Shown here piece after piece: positions 47,668-59,918 of a stretch of 64,000 bases of DNA. Under the pieces are notes generated by a model. The model saw only the letters and a list, made by a program, of their open reading frames with translations, made no database searches and was not told the DNA's origin. The translations under genes were made by a program, and so were the position numbers. Positions within the stretch are counted from its first letter, which is position 1, and each line of letters opens with the position of its first letter. The stretch comes from Azospirillum doebereinerae (GTDB taxonomy: Bacteria; Pseudomonadota; Alphaproteobacteria; Azospirillales; Azospirillaceae). Where the stretch lies: the NCBI RefSeq assembly GCF_003989665.1, contig NZ_RZIJ01000001.1:434001-498000 (forward strand), read 5' to 3'.

Positions 47668-47780
47668 CCCCCTCCCCATCCCCCCCCCCGCTTACGCGGG
47701 AGAGGGGGCCGAACCTTTGTCGGCACTCGGCGGCAGTTCCCTCTCCCGCTGACAAGCGGGGAAGGGCCAGGGAGGGGGCA
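47668..47780. repeat. GC-rich palindromic intergenic repeat (family member 3)
   Basis: Shares the layout of the element at 63780: a CCCCTCCCCATCC opening, GCGGGAGAGGGGGCCG, a short spacer with TTGTC...TCGGCGG, then TTCCCTCTCCCGC and AAGCGGGGAAGGG. It fills the gap between the second oxygenase and the DUF2218 gene, which converge here. Confidence 0.7.
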
Positions 47781-47787
47781 AAGGCCC

Positions 47788-48081
47788 TCACCCCACCGGC
47801 GTCCAAACCGACTCGCCAAGCTCCTCACGGAAGGCGAAGCGTTTGAGATGGTCGATCACCACCTCCTGAAGCCGGGGCAGCGCATCGGCGTCGTCCGCCT
47901 CGATGGTGATCCCCAGCCCGGCATCGTCGGCCGCCAGCAGGCAACGGCGGTCCTCCGCAAAGGGCACGACGCCCTGGTCGCCCTCCTGGGTCACCGCGAA
48001 CTTGTGCGCCCAGTGCTTGCAGAGTTGGATCATGTAGCGGCGCCCGTTGGTCGTCGCGATGCGCGTGGTCGTTGCGGCCAT
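47788..48081 (-). CDS. DUF2218-family protein
   Basis: A 97-residue soluble protein. It fits the DUF2218 pattern: RIATTNGRRYMIQLCKHWAHKF, then a strand pair in LLAADDAGLGITIEADDADALPRLQEVV and DHLKRFAFREEL at the end. Such genes frequently sit beside siderophore-interacting or iron-responsive genes. It is 37 bases downstream of the PadR/YqjI-type gene on the same strand and is probably under its control. Biochemical role unknown. Confidence 0.87.
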   Translation of the reverse strand: MAATTTRIATTNGRRYMIQLCKHWAHKFAVTQEGDQGVVPFAEDRRCLLAADDAGLGITIEADDADALPRLQEVVIDHLKRFAFREELGESVWTPVG

Positions 48082-48118
48082 GCTCTGATTCTCCGCTACT
48101 CGTAAAGCGTTGCGTTGC

Positions 48119-48730
48119 TCAGGACCGTTCGACCGCCAGCGCGGCGGCGTCGATGGCGGCGGCGACGGCCTGCGTCTGCTCGGGCGTCAGGTCGCCGCGC
48201 GACAGCCGCAGGCGCAGCGCCAGCTTGAAGTTCTCGATCGCCCGGACGATCTGGGGCGACCGCTCCCCGCCATGGCGGGCGCGGGCGTGGGCGATGCGTT
48301 CGCGGATCGCCGCGACGGTCGTGGCGCTGGCCTTGAGCGCTTCCGAGCCCTCCTCCGTGATCGCGTAGAGCTTCTTGTTGCCCTCGCTGGAGGCCACGCG
48401 GATGTGGCCCTGCTCCTCCAGCAGGGTCAGCGTCGGGTAGACGACTCCGGGGCTGGGGCTGTAGGCGCCGCCCACCAGATCCTCGATGGACTTGATGAGG
48501 TCGTAGCCGGAATGCGGCTTCTCCTCGATCAGCCAGAGCAGGACGAGGCGGAGGTCGCCCTGGTCGAAGACACGGCGCTCGCCGCGCTCGCGCCCGCCCC
48601 ATCCACCAAAGCCGCCCCGCCCGCCACGGCCGTGGCCGCCACGGCCGTGCCCATGGCCATGACCGCCTTCATCCTCGAAGTCCGGCCGGGAAAAACGGCG
48701 CCCGCAGGCGTGAAACATATGACGAAGCAT
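48119..48730 (-). CDS. PadR-family regulator with His/Gly-rich metal-binding head (YqjI type)
   Basis: A 203-residue regulator. Residues about 20-50 are a Gly/His-rich tract (EGGHGHGHGRGGHGRGGRGG) preceded by a Cys-containing start. From about residue 55 a PadR winged helix follows: DLRLVLLWLIEEKPHSGYDLIKSIEDLVGGAYSPSPGVVYPTLTLLEEQGHI, ending in a long helix. E. coli YqjI is a Ni/Fe-responsive PadR with just this design that represses a siderophore-interacting reductase. The DUF2218 gene next door supports the same theme. Autoregulation is suggested by the operator at 48744-48790. Confidence 0.86.
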   Translation of the reverse strand: MLRHMFHACGRRFSRPDFEDEGGHGHGHGRGGHGRGGRGGFGGWGGRERGERRVFDQGDLRLVLLWLIEEKPHSGYDLIKSIEDLVGGAYSPSPGVVYPTLTLLEEQGHIRVASSEGNKKLYAITEEGSEALKASATTVAAIRERIAHARARHGGERSPQIVRAIENFKLALRLRLSRGDLTPEQTQAVAAAIDAAALAVERS

Positions 48731-48743
48731 GAGACCCTCTCTT

Positions 48744-48790
48744 GATGCAGTTTCGATATATCGGAAACTTAGATATATCGAAACTGCATC
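48744..48790. promoter_or_regulatory. Perfect 19-bp inverted repeat, probable PadR/YqjI operator
   Basis: Left arm GATGCAGTTTCGATATATC (48744-48762) and right arm GATATATCGAAACTGCATC (48772-48790) are exact reverse complements, with a nine-base spacer. It lies 14 bases upstream of the regulator ATG and is AT-rich in a GC-rich region; the ATATAT core recalls PadR-family sites. It may also overlap the promoter. This site probably controls the regulator and the DUF2218 gene, and perhaps the rightward gene at 48911. Confidence 0.8.
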
Positions 48791-48910
48791 TTCGACAAGG
48801 AGAAAAACGAGGAACGCGCCGCACCCACCCCTTCGGGACAAAGCACTGTCCCGCCTCCTTACCGATGGGCTATAACCGACGCCCCAGGTCGTTTTCGCGC
48901 GTGTGTCAGA

Positions 48911-50821
48911 ATGCCCCTTCGGATCGAGACCTTTTCCAACGTCACCGGCGGCTCCAGCTTCTTCAAGGCGGTAGGCCACCCGCTGGCGGCGCCCAAGGCG
49001 GCGATCCTGATGGCGCGGTTGGCCTCCTTCGGCCCGGTGGCCTTCTACGACCCGCTCGGCCTGCTGTCGGGGCTGGCCGAGTTCTACGACCTGTCGGCGA
49101 TCCCGGTGGCCGGGGTCTACGTGCAGAACGTCGAGCGGGTCGGCACCGAGGTGTTCGGCCACGCCGCCCGGGCGGTGACGGAGTTGCCCGAGAGCGGCGC
49201 CCGCACCGTCTTCGTCGTCGCCTTCGATTCCCAGCGCTGCGAAGGTCACATCGCCCACCTGATCCCGAGGGAGGTCGGCGTCGTCTCGCTGGACGCCATG
49301 CGCGTGCCCGAGGACATGCTGAACAACCCCGGCCACTACCTGTCCAAGTACAACTGGGCGACCAACTTCGCTTGGTTCCGCGACGAGGACGGCCAGCACA
49401 CCCGCATCGTTTCGGCCAATTACTGGCCGCGCTACGGCGCCAAGGGCACCCGGCTGTGGGCCTGCCTGTTCGACCGCGACGGGCGCCCGCTGGCCGAATG
49501 GACCGAGGCGATGCCGCCCAGCGACGGCACCGTGGTGATCGACAGCCGGCAGGTCCGCGAGCGGCTGGGCTTGGGCGACTTCTGCGGCACGCTGTTCCTG
49601 CACGTCATCGGCGCCGCCGGGCACGACGTGGTGAAATACGCGCTCGACACCTACGGCGACGACGGGACCGTGCTGTCCTGCACCCACGACGCCAACGCGT
49701 GGCCGGCGGAACTCTACGCCGGCCTGCCCGCCCCGCGCGAGGACGAGCGCGTGTCGTTGTGGATCCAGAACAGTCACCCGACGCCGATCCCGGCGGGCGC
49801 GGTCGGGCTGAACCCGATGGGCTCCGACGACGTCCGCGCCTTCGACCGCGAGATCCCGCCCTTCGCCACCGTGGCGCTCGACACCCGCGACCTGTTTCCC
49901 GACGCGCGCTGGCCGTTGCAGTTCGAAATTCAGGCGGGCAAGCATTTCGTCCGGCCCCGTTACGAGATCCTCGCCGAAAGCGGCCGCCGCCGCATCGCAC
50001 ACGCCAACGTCGAACGCACCGACCTCAAGCCCGACCCGAAGTTGCCGGTTCTGACCGGCGGCGCCATCGGCAAGGGCCACATCCTGCCAGCCCCGCTGCT
50101 GCCGGTCGCGCGCTGGCGCACCATCCTGCTGCCGACGCCGATGAGCACCGCGCAGACCGAACTGCCGGTCAAGGCGGTGGTCTACGACCGCGACGGCGCC
50201 GCCCTGGCCGAGCACCGCTTCGGCAACCTCAAGCGCACGGACAGCGTGGCGCTGGACGTGACCGCGATGCTGGGCAAAACCGCCCTGCCCGGCGGCTGGG
50301 GGCATGTCGAACTGGTCTATGATTTCGAAGCCGGAACGATGGCCGACGGCTGGCTGCACGCGCTGGTTCGTTACGAGGACGTGAACACCGGCCATGTGGC
50401 GGAGACCAGCTTCGGCAGCCACCTGTTCAACATGGCGATGGTCTATCGCGACGAGCCGCAGAGCTACCACGGCCGTCCGCCCGGCCTGTCGACCCGGCTG
50501 TTCCTACGGCTCGGCACGCCGTGGGACACGCTCTGCCATCTGGTCTACCCGGCCTCCACGCCCTGGCACGCCACCTCCGACACCGGCCTGGTGCTGACCC
50601 GGCGCGACGGCGTCGAGATCGCCCGGCGGAAGGTGGCGATCCCTTGCGGCGGCTCGCTCTACTGGCGCGCCAGCGAGACGTTCACGGAGGCGGAACGGTC
50701 GGCGGCGGGCGACCACGCCTATGTGCTGATCCGCGACACGACCTGCCGGCTGTTCGGCTATCATGGCTGCCTTGCCGCCGGTGACAGCGCCTTCAGCCTC
50801 GACCATATGTTCGGTTTCTGA
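48911..50821 (+). CDS. Conserved-looking protein of unknown function (636 residues)
   Basis: No family recognised. No signal peptide or membrane helix. The N-terminal part (FSNVTGGSSFFKAVGHPLAAPKAAILMARLASFGPVAFYDPLGLLSGLAEFYDL) has alpha/beta character, and the middle to C-terminal portion is strand-rich with repeated W-P and W-x-R-x-x patterns (CGTLFLHVIGAAGH, LQFEIQAGKHFVRPRYEIL, STRLFLRLGTPWDTLCHLVYP). A histidine/cysteine scatter is present without a clear metal motif. Codon use fits its neighbours. It is divergent from the PadR gene and ends 29 bases before trxB. See findings. Confidence 0.75.
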   Translation: MPLRIETFSNVTGGSSFFKAVGHPLAAPKAAILMARLASFGPVAFYDPLGLLSGLAEFYDLSAIPVAGVYVQNVERVGTEVFGHAARAVTELPESGARTVFVVAFDSQRCEGHIAHLIPREVGVVSLDAMRVPEDMLNNPGHYLSKYNWATNFAWFRDEDGQHTRIVSANYWPRYGAKGTRLWACLFDRDGRPLAEWTEAMPPSDGTVVIDSRQVRERLGLGDFCGTLFLHVIGAAGHDVVKYALDTYGDDGTVLSCTHDANAWPAELYAGLPAPREDERVSLWIQNSHPTPIPAGAVGLNPMGSDDVRAFDREIPPFATVALDTRDLFPDARWPLQFEIQAGKHFVRPRYEILAESGRRRIAHANVERTDLKPDPKLPVLTGGAIGKGHILPAPLLPVARWRTILLPTPMSTAQTELPVKAVVYDRDGAALAEHRFGNLKRTDSVALDVTAMLGKTALPGGWGHVELVYDFEAGTMADGWLHALVRYEDVNTGHVAETSFGSHLFNMAMVYRDEPQSYHGRPPGLSTRLFLRLGTPWDTLCHLVYPASTPWHATSDTGLVLTRRDGVEIARRKVAIPCGGSLYWRASETFTEAERSAAGDHAYVLIRDTTCRLFGYHGCLAAGDSAFSLDHMFGF

Positions 50822-50850
50822 CCGTTCCCTCTTCGCCCGAGACGACGCCC

Positions 50851-51855
50851 ATGCCCAGCACCCATCACACCAAGGTCCTCATCATCGGCGCCGGCCCGGC
50901 CGGCTACACGGCGGCGATCTACGCCGCCAGAGCCAATCTGGAGCCGCTCATGGTCCAGGGGATGCAGCCGGGCGGCCAGCTGATGATCACCACCGACGTG
51001 GAGAACTACCCCGGCTTCGCCGACCCGATCCAGGGTCCGTGGCTGATGGAGCAGATGCAGAAGCAGGCCGAGCACGTCGGCACGAAAATGGTCTTCGACC
51101 TGATCACCGAGGTCGATTTCACCCAGCGTCCCTTTGTCTGCAAGGGCGACAGCGGCGACACCTACACCGCCGACAGCGTCATCATCGCGACCGGCGCCCA
51201 GGCGCGCTGGCTCGGGATCTCCAGCGAGGAGATCTACCGCGGGGCCGGCGTGTCGGCCTGCGCCACCTGCGACGGCTTCTTCTTCCGGGGCAAGGAGGTC
51301 GCGGTGATCGGCGGCGGCAACTCGGCCGTCGAGGAGGCGCTGTACCTGACAAACCACGCCACCAAGGTGACGGTCATCCACCGCCGCGACAGCTTCCGGG
51401 CCGAGCGCATCATGCAGGACCGCCTGTTCCGCCACCCGAAGATCGAGGTGGTGTGGGACAGCGCGGTCGAGGAGATCGTCGGCGAGGGTGATGGCAGCCT
51501 GGGCAACCCGCGCGGCGTCACCGGCGTGCGCGTGAAGAACGTGAAGACCGGCGAACCCCGCGTCATCCCGGCGGCCGGCGTCTTCGTCGCCATCGGCCAC
51601 GAGCCGGCGACGGCGGTCTTCAAGGGCAAGGTCGCAATGGACGAGGCCGGCTACATCGTCACCACCCCCGATTCGACCGCGACCGACGTCGTCGGCGTCT
51701 TCGCGGCGGGCGACGTGAAGGACAAGGTCTACCGGCAGGCGGTGACCGCGGCCGGCATGGGCTGCATGGCCGCGCTGGAGGCCGAGCGCTGGCTGGCCCA
51801 TCACGAGCCGGCGGCTGGCGCCCACGGCGACCGCAGCCCGGCGGGGACGTGGTAA
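50851..51855 (+). CDS. trxB: Thioredoxin-disulfide reductase
   Basis: A 334-residue flavoprotein that keeps thioredoxin reduced with NADPH. FAD fold IIGAGPAGYTAAIYAARA, redox pair in SACATCDGFFF, NADPH fold VAVIGGGNSAVEEALYL with HRRDSFRAE, and the closing FAAGDVKDKVYRQAVTAAGMGCMAALEAERWL. All motifs intact. The C-terminus has a short extra tail (HHEPAAGAHGDRSPAGTW). Follows the unknown 636-residue gene by 29 bases. Confidence 0.96.
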   Translation: MPSTHHTKVLIIGAGPAGYTAAIYAARANLEPLMVQGMQPGGQLMITTDVENYPGFADPIQGPWLMEQMQKQAEHVGTKMVFDLITEVDFTQRPFVCKGDSGDTYTADSVIIATGAQARWLGISSEEIYRGAGVSACATCDGFFFRGKEVAVIGGGNSAVEEALYLTNHATKVTVIHRRDSFRAERIMQDRLFRHPKIEVVWDSAVEEIVGEGDGSLGNPRGVTGVRVKNVKTGEPRVIPAAGVFVAIGHEPATAVFKGKVAMDEAGYIVTTPDSTATDVVGVFAAGDVKDKVYRQAVTAAGMGCMAALEAERWLAHHEPAAGAHGDRSPAGTW

Positions 51856-51870
51856 GACGATAAACGCGCC

Positions 51871-51979
51871 GCCCCCCTTCCCACCCGCTTGCGCGAGCCC
51901 CCTCCCCCGCCGATGACGGTGGAGGGGAGAGTGGCGGCAGTCCCTTTGCCGCGAAGCGGGGAAGGGTCAGGGAGGGGCA
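51871..51979. repeat. GC-rich palindromic intergenic repeat (family member 4)
   Basis: A diverged copy: CCCACCCGCTTGCGCGAG, CCCCCTCCCCCGCC...GTGGAGGGGAGAG, then GCGAAGCGGGGAAGGG. It lies between trxB and the small Cys-tailed gene. Confidence 0.65.
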
Positions 51980-52012
51980 AAAGGACGTGAGCAAAGATCA
52001 AGGAAGCCCAGC

Positions 52013-52282
52013 ATGAGCCTCGACGTGACCGCCGACACCAGCCTCGCCGACCTGGACGCGCATGATCCGGTGGCGCGGCGACGGCTGGCGATGCTGCACC
52101 CGGCCTTCGGCCCCGAAGCCGGGCTGCCGCTCGAAGCCAGTCTGGGCGCGGTGGCCGAGGCGACCGGCCTGCCGCTGGCCGCCGTGCTGGCGACGGCGGG
52201 CGGCGCCATCCGGGTTCTGGCGCCCGAAGGCGGTTGCGGGTGCGGCGGCGGCTCCTGCGGGACCGGCGCCACCACGCACTGA
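52013..52282 (+). CDS. Small protein with Gly-Cys-rich C-terminal tail
   Basis: An 89-residue protein. Residues 1-70 look helical with Ala/Leu periodicity and resemble the short DUF1858/ScdA-N type module (LEASLGAVAEATGLPLAAVLATAGG). The C-terminus is GGCGCGGGSCGTGATTH with three cysteines, suggesting a metal or Fe-S site or redox switch. The ATG is unambiguous. Function unknown; it follows trxB after a repeat. The family resemblance is weak. Confidence 0.6.
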   Translation: MSLDVTADTSLADLDAHDPVARRRLAMLHPAFGPEAGLPLEASLGAVAEATGLPLAAVLATAGGAIRVLAPEGGCGCGGGSCGTGATTH

Positions 52283-52308
52283 CACGGGCGGGGCGGCGGA
52301 AGCCGCCT

Positions 52309-53226
52309 TCAAAGCGCCGGAACGGTGGCGCCCTGCACCCGATTCCGGCCCGCCCGCTTGGCCTGATACAGCAGTTGATCGGCCGCCTGCGCCAACTGGT
52401 CCGGCGTACGGCCGGTCGCCGGAACCATGGTGGCGACGCCCAGGCTGATGGTGACGTGCGGCGCCACCGGCGAGTTGGCGTGCGGGATGCCGCAATCGGC
52501 CACCGCCGCGCGCAGCCACTCCGCGACCTGCGCCGCCCCGCGATTCTCCGTCTCCGGCAGCAGACAGACGAACTCCTCGCCGCCATACCGCGCGACGAGA
52601 TCGCAGGGGCGCTTCATCCGCTCGGCCAGCACCTCGGCCACCGCGCGCAGACACTCGTCCCCGGACTGGTGGCCGTACTGGTCGTTGTAGGCCTTGAAAT
52701 GGTCGACATCGAGGATGACGAGCGACACCGGCTGCTGGATGCGGGCGCAACGGCGCCACTCCCGCTCCATCGTCTCGTCGAAACGGCGGCGGTTGGCGAT
52801 GCCGGTCAACCCGTCCAGGAAGGACAGACTGCGCAGCAGGTCGGCCTGCCGTTTCAGCAGAAGATGGTTGCGCACCCGCGCCTTCACGATGGGCGGGCTG
52901 ATCGGCTTGGTGATGAAGTCGATGGCGCCGACCTCCAGACCGCGCGTCTCGTCCTCCACCTCGCTCTTGGCGGAGATGAAGATGACCGGGATGTCGTTGG
53001 TCGCCGGATCGGCCTTGATGCGGGAACACACCTCGTAACCGTCCATGCCCGGCATCATGATGTCGAGCAGGACGAGGTCGGGCAGCCGCCGCTGCACCAG
53101 TTCCAGCGCCTTTTCGCCGTCTGTGGCGAAGTAGATGTCGTAATCGTCCTTGAGGATGCGGCTCAGCACATGGACGTTGGACGGGATGTCATCCACCACC
53201 AGGATTTTCGGGCGCGGGTCGGCCAT
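52309..53226 (-). CDS. Response-regulator diguanylate cyclase (REC-GGDEF)
   Basis: A 305-residue protein. REC domain with phosphoacceptor D55 (LVLLDIMMPGMDG) is followed by a GGDEF domain with an intact active site GGEEF (215-219). RPCD at 206-209, five residues before it, is the inhibitory I-site, so cyclic di-GMP product feedback is expected. It should make cyclic di-GMP when phosphorylated, probably by the adjacent hybrid kinase (start eight bases after that gene's stop). Confidence 0.92.
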   Translation of the reverse strand: MADPRPKILVVDDIPSNVHVLSRILKDDYDIYFATDGEKALELVQRRLPDLVLLDIMMPGMDGYEVCSRIKADPATNDIPVIFISAKSEVEDETRGLEVGAIDFITKPISPPIVKARVRNHLLLKRQADLLRSLSFLDGLTGIANRRRFDETMEREWRRCARIQQPVSLVILDVDHFKAYNDQYGHQSGDECLRAVAEVLAERMKRPCDLVARYGGEEFVCLLPETENRGAAQVAEWLRAAVADCGIPHANSPVAPHVTISLGVATMVPATGRTPDQLAQAADQLLYQAKRAGRNRVQGATVPAL

Positions 53227-53234
53227 GGGCGGGT

Positions 53235-56984
<3,750 letters not shown>

Positions 56985-57102
56985 CGCCGTTGCCCGCCCG
57001 GTCTTGCTTTACAACTTTGGGCGTAGTATGGGCCGCGCCGCGCCGCCACCGCAAGCGGGTTGATCGGGCGGGTGCGCCCAGGAAAACGAAAGCCGGAAAC
57101 GG

Positions 57103-57846
57103 TTACAGCGCCAGCCGTTTCTTCAACGCCTCGGCCCGCGCTCGGCTGACCGGGACGCGCGGCGCGCCGGGGGCCGCCATGATGAAGACGGCGCGGCCGT
57201 CCCGGCGCTCCACAGCGCGGGCGTGGCGCAGGTTGACGATGTAGCCGCGATGGGTGCGCACGAAGCCGCGCGGATCGAGCCGGGCCTCCAACTCCGACAG
57301 GGGCAGCGTGCAGAGGAAGCTCCCTTCGGCGGTGTGGACCTTGGTGTAATGGCCGTCGGCCTGGAGGTAGACCGCGTCGGCGGGGTCGAGCAGCACCAGC
57401 CCCTGCCCCTTCTCCACCGGCAGCTTGACCAACGGCTCGACGGGAACGGCGGTGGGCGGCGGCGCGGCGTTGGCCAGCCGGGTCGTCTCCATCAGCACCA
57501 GCGCGGTGACCGGGACGCCGTTCACTAGGGCGCCATCCACCGGGGCGCCATCCCCCGGCGTCAGCGCCGACGCCTTCAGCACCAGCACCCGGTCCGGCAG
57601 CGCCACCATCATCGAGCAGGCCGAGGCCGGGGCGGCCGGGTCGTTGGCGGCGGCCAGCAACAGTTCCACCTTGGCGCGGTGGGAAGGCGGGTGCAGATCG
57701 TGCAGCGAGGCGCCGACGAGGCCGTTCGGGGGGCCGCCGACGCGATTTCCCAGCATGCGCGCCGCCGCCGGGTTGATCGCCAGCACCCGCCGCCCGGTGT
57801 CGAGCAGCACCAAACCGACGTCCATGTTCTGCAAGGCATAGTCCAT
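57103..57846 (-). CDS. PAS-LytTR transcriptional regulator resembling the haem CO sensor RcoM
   Basis: A 247-residue one-component regulator. An N-terminal PAS domain (MDVGLVLLDTGRRVLAINPAAARMLG) contains ASLHDLHPPSHRAKVELLL with H52 and SMMVALPDRVLVLKASAL with M79/M80, and the C-terminal LytTR DNA-binding domain has VYLQADGHYTKVHT and FVRTHRGYIVNL. From memory the same pattern (His near LHP, Met before INIPDRI) marks the haem ligands of RcoM, the Burkholderia CO sensor. Haem sensing is inferred. Same strand as the hybrid kinase, 118 bases apart. No cox genes are in view. Confidence 0.82.
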   Translation of the reverse strand: MDYALQNMDVGLVLLDTGRRVLAINPAAARMLGNRVGGPPNGLVGASLHDLHPPSHRAKVELLLAAANDPAAPASACSMMVALPDRVLVLKASALTPGDGAPVDGALVNGVPVTALVLMETTRLANAAPPPTAVPVEPLVKLPVEKGQGLVLLDPADAVYLQADGHYTKVHTAEGSFLCTLPLSELEARLDPRGFVRTHRGYIVNLRHARAVERRDGRAVFIMAAPGAPRVPVSRARAEALKKRLAL

Positions 57847-57874
57847 GGACGCCGAGTATAGCCGGACGCGCGGG

Positions 57875-58645
57875 TTAGGGCGCGCCTTTCCGCTTGCCGG
57901 TCAGCGCGGCGATGACGCCGTGGAAGGTGCGGACCTCCTGCTCGGTCATCTCCATGCGCTCCAGGGCGTTGCGCAGGGTGCGAACCATCGAGGGGCGCTT
58001 GGCCGGGCTGGTGAAGAAGCCGGTGCGGTCGAGCGCCCCTTCCAGATGCTCGAAGTAGTTCACCAGCTCGGCCTTGGTCGCCGGGCGGGTCGCGCCGGTG
58101 TGCAGGAAGCGCTCGGGCGGCAGATCGCCGGTCTGGAACCACTCGTAGCCGATCAGCAGCACCGCCTGCGCGAGGTTCAGCGAGGCGAAGGCGGGGTTCA
58201 GCGGAACGGTGATCAGCGTCTGGGCGTAGGTCAGGTCGTCGTTGACCAGCCCGGTGCGCTCCGGCCCGAACATCACGCCGACGCGGTGGCCGGCGCTGTG
58301 ACGGGCGCGCATCTCCTCCGCCGCGACGCGGGGGGTGACGAAGCGCTGGATCATGTCGCGGCCGCGCGCGGTGGTGGCGAAGACGACCTCCAGGTCGGCG
58401 ACCGCCTCGGCCGTGGTCTCGTAGATCCGCGCGTTGTCGATCACGAGGTCGGCGCCCGACGCGTTGGCGGTGGCCTTCTCGTTCGGCCAGCCGTCGCGCG
58501 GGCGGACCAGCCGCAGGTCGGTCAGCCCGCAGTTCAGCATCGCCCGCGCGCAGGCGCCGATGTTCTCGCCCATCTGCGGCTGGACCAGGATGACGGCGGG
58601 GCCGCCGAGGACGGAGGGAAGGGTCGGGTTCTGGCCGGAGGTCAT
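57875..58645 (-). CDS. trmJ: tRNA (cytidine/uridine-2'-O-)-methyltransferase TrmJ
   Basis: A 256-residue SPOUT methyltransferase that modifies position 32 of certain tRNAs. The motifs are VQPQMGENIGACARAMLNCGLTDLRLVRPR, VGVMFGPERTGLVNDDL and VPLNPAFASLNLAQAVLLIGYEW, with a C-terminal extension (ERFLHTGATRPATKAELVNYFEHLEGALDRTGFF). It matches TrmJ in length and motifs. Ends 28 bases before the PAS-LytTR start. Confidence 0.92.
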   Translation of the reverse strand: MTSGQNPTLPSVLGGPAVILVQPQMGENIGACARAMLNCGLTDLRLVRPRDGWPNEKATANASGADLVIDNARIYETTAEAVADLEVVFATTARGRDMIQRFVTPRVAAEEMRARHSAGHRVGVMFGPERTGLVNDDLTYAQTLITVPLNPAFASLNLAQAVLLIGYEWFQTGDLPPERFLHTGATRPATKAELVNYFEHLEGALDRTGFFTSPAKRPSMVRTLRNALERMEMTEQEVRTFHGVIAALTGKRKGAP

Positions 58646-58699
58646 GGGGGTTCGGGTGCGGTGCGTGAGGAATGGGGTTGCAAAGATTAAGGGGTGGGC

Positions 58700-59815
58700 C
58701 TAGTCCTGCCCGGCCTCGGCGGGCGCCGCCGGGGCCTTGCCCTGCCCGTCGACCGCGTGGAGGCGGTTCTTCAGGTCGGCAACCTCGGCGAACAGGCGCT
58801 TGAGCCGGGCAAGGCCCTTGTACTGCTCGAAGGCGCGGGCGCGGGGGACGGCGGGATAGCCCATGTAGACCTGCTTGGCCGGGATGTCGGTGCCGACGCC
58901 GGAATTGGCCGCGACCACCGCGTCGCTGCCGATTTTCACATGGTCGGCCACCCCGACCTTGCCGGCCAGCACCACGCGGTCGCCGATGGTCGTGCTGCCG
59001 GCGACACCGACATGGCCGCACAGCATGCAGTTGGTGCCGATCTGCACGTTGTGGCCGATCTGCACGAGGTTGTCGATCTTGGTGCCGCTGCCGATGCGGG
59101 TCGCCGTCACCGTGCCCCGGTCGATGGTGGCCCCGGCGCCGATCTCCACGTCGTCGCCCAGGATCACCGTGCCGATCGAGTTGACCCGACGCAGCAGCAC
59201 GTTGGTGCCGACGACGCGGCCGGTCGTCTTGGCCGATTCGACGCTGCCCGGTTCGGGCGTTACGAAGCTGAAACCGTCGTTGCCGACCGCCGCGTTGGGA
59301 TGGATGATGCAGCGGGCGCCCAGAACCACCCGCTCGCCGATGCGGGCGCCGGGATGCAGCAGGCTGCCCTCGCCGATCACCGCGTCGGCGCTCACCGTGA
59401 CGTGCGGCAGGACGATGGTCCCGGCGCCGATGCGGGCGCGCGGCCCGATGTAGGCGAAAGGCGCGATGGAGACGCCGTCCGCCACCACCGCGTCGGGGGC
59501 GACGTAGGCCTGCGGATGGACGCCCGGCTCAGCGTGCACCGGCTTCTCGAAGACGTCGAGCAGCCCGGCCATGGCGTAGCGCGGGCGCTTCACCACGATG
59601 CGGCCCCGGATGGAGTCGGGCAGTTCGGCGCCCTCCGCCACCACGGCGGCGACGGCCTTGCTGCCGGGCAGCAGCGCCAGCAGGTCCTTGTCCATGGCGA
59701 GGGCCAGATCCTCCGGCCCCTCGGCCTCGGAGGGATGGACGGCGCGCCGAATCACGATGGTCTCGTCGCCCTCGACGCGGGCATCCAGGGCGGCGGCGAT
59801 CTCGGACAGCTTCAT
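58700..59815 (-). CDS. lpxD: UDP-3-O-acylglucosamine N-acyltransferase LpxD
   Basis: A 371-residue left-handed beta-helix enzyme of lipid A synthesis. N-terminal LpxD domain ([40 protein letters not shown]), then hexapeptide repeats ([25 protein letters not shown] and on), with the catalytic region [15 protein letters not shown]. It is slightly longer than most LpxD and is not in a bamA-lpxD-fabZ-lpxA row here, so it may be a second copy. The ATG at 59815 gives [10 protein letters not shown]; an upstream extension is unsupported. Confidence 0.92.
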   Translation of the reverse strand: MKLSEIAAALDARVEGDETIVIRRAVHPSEAEGPEDLALAMDKDLLALLPGSKAVAAVVAEGAELPDSIRGRIVVKRPRYAMAGLLDVFEKPVHAEPGVHPQAYVAPDAVVADGVSIAPFAYIGPRARIGAGTIVLPHVTVSADAVIGEGSLLHPGARIGERVVLGARCIIHPNAAVGNDGFSFVTPEPGSVESAKTTGRVVGTNVLLRRVNSIGTVILGDDVEIGAGATIDRGTVTATRIGSGTKIDNLVQIGHNVQIGTNCMLCGHVGVAGSTTIGDRVVLAGKVGVADHVKIGSDAVVAANSGVGTDIPAKQVYMGYPAVPRARAFEQYKGLARLKRLFAEVADLKNRLHAVDGQGKAPAAPAEAGQD

Positions 59816-59918
59816 GACGGGCACCGGGCTTGGTCGAAAAACGGCGGCGACCCTAACACGGCCGCACACCGGCTGGCGAGACGTTCGGCGCACTGGAGCG
59901 CCGGGCCGGACGGCCGGC

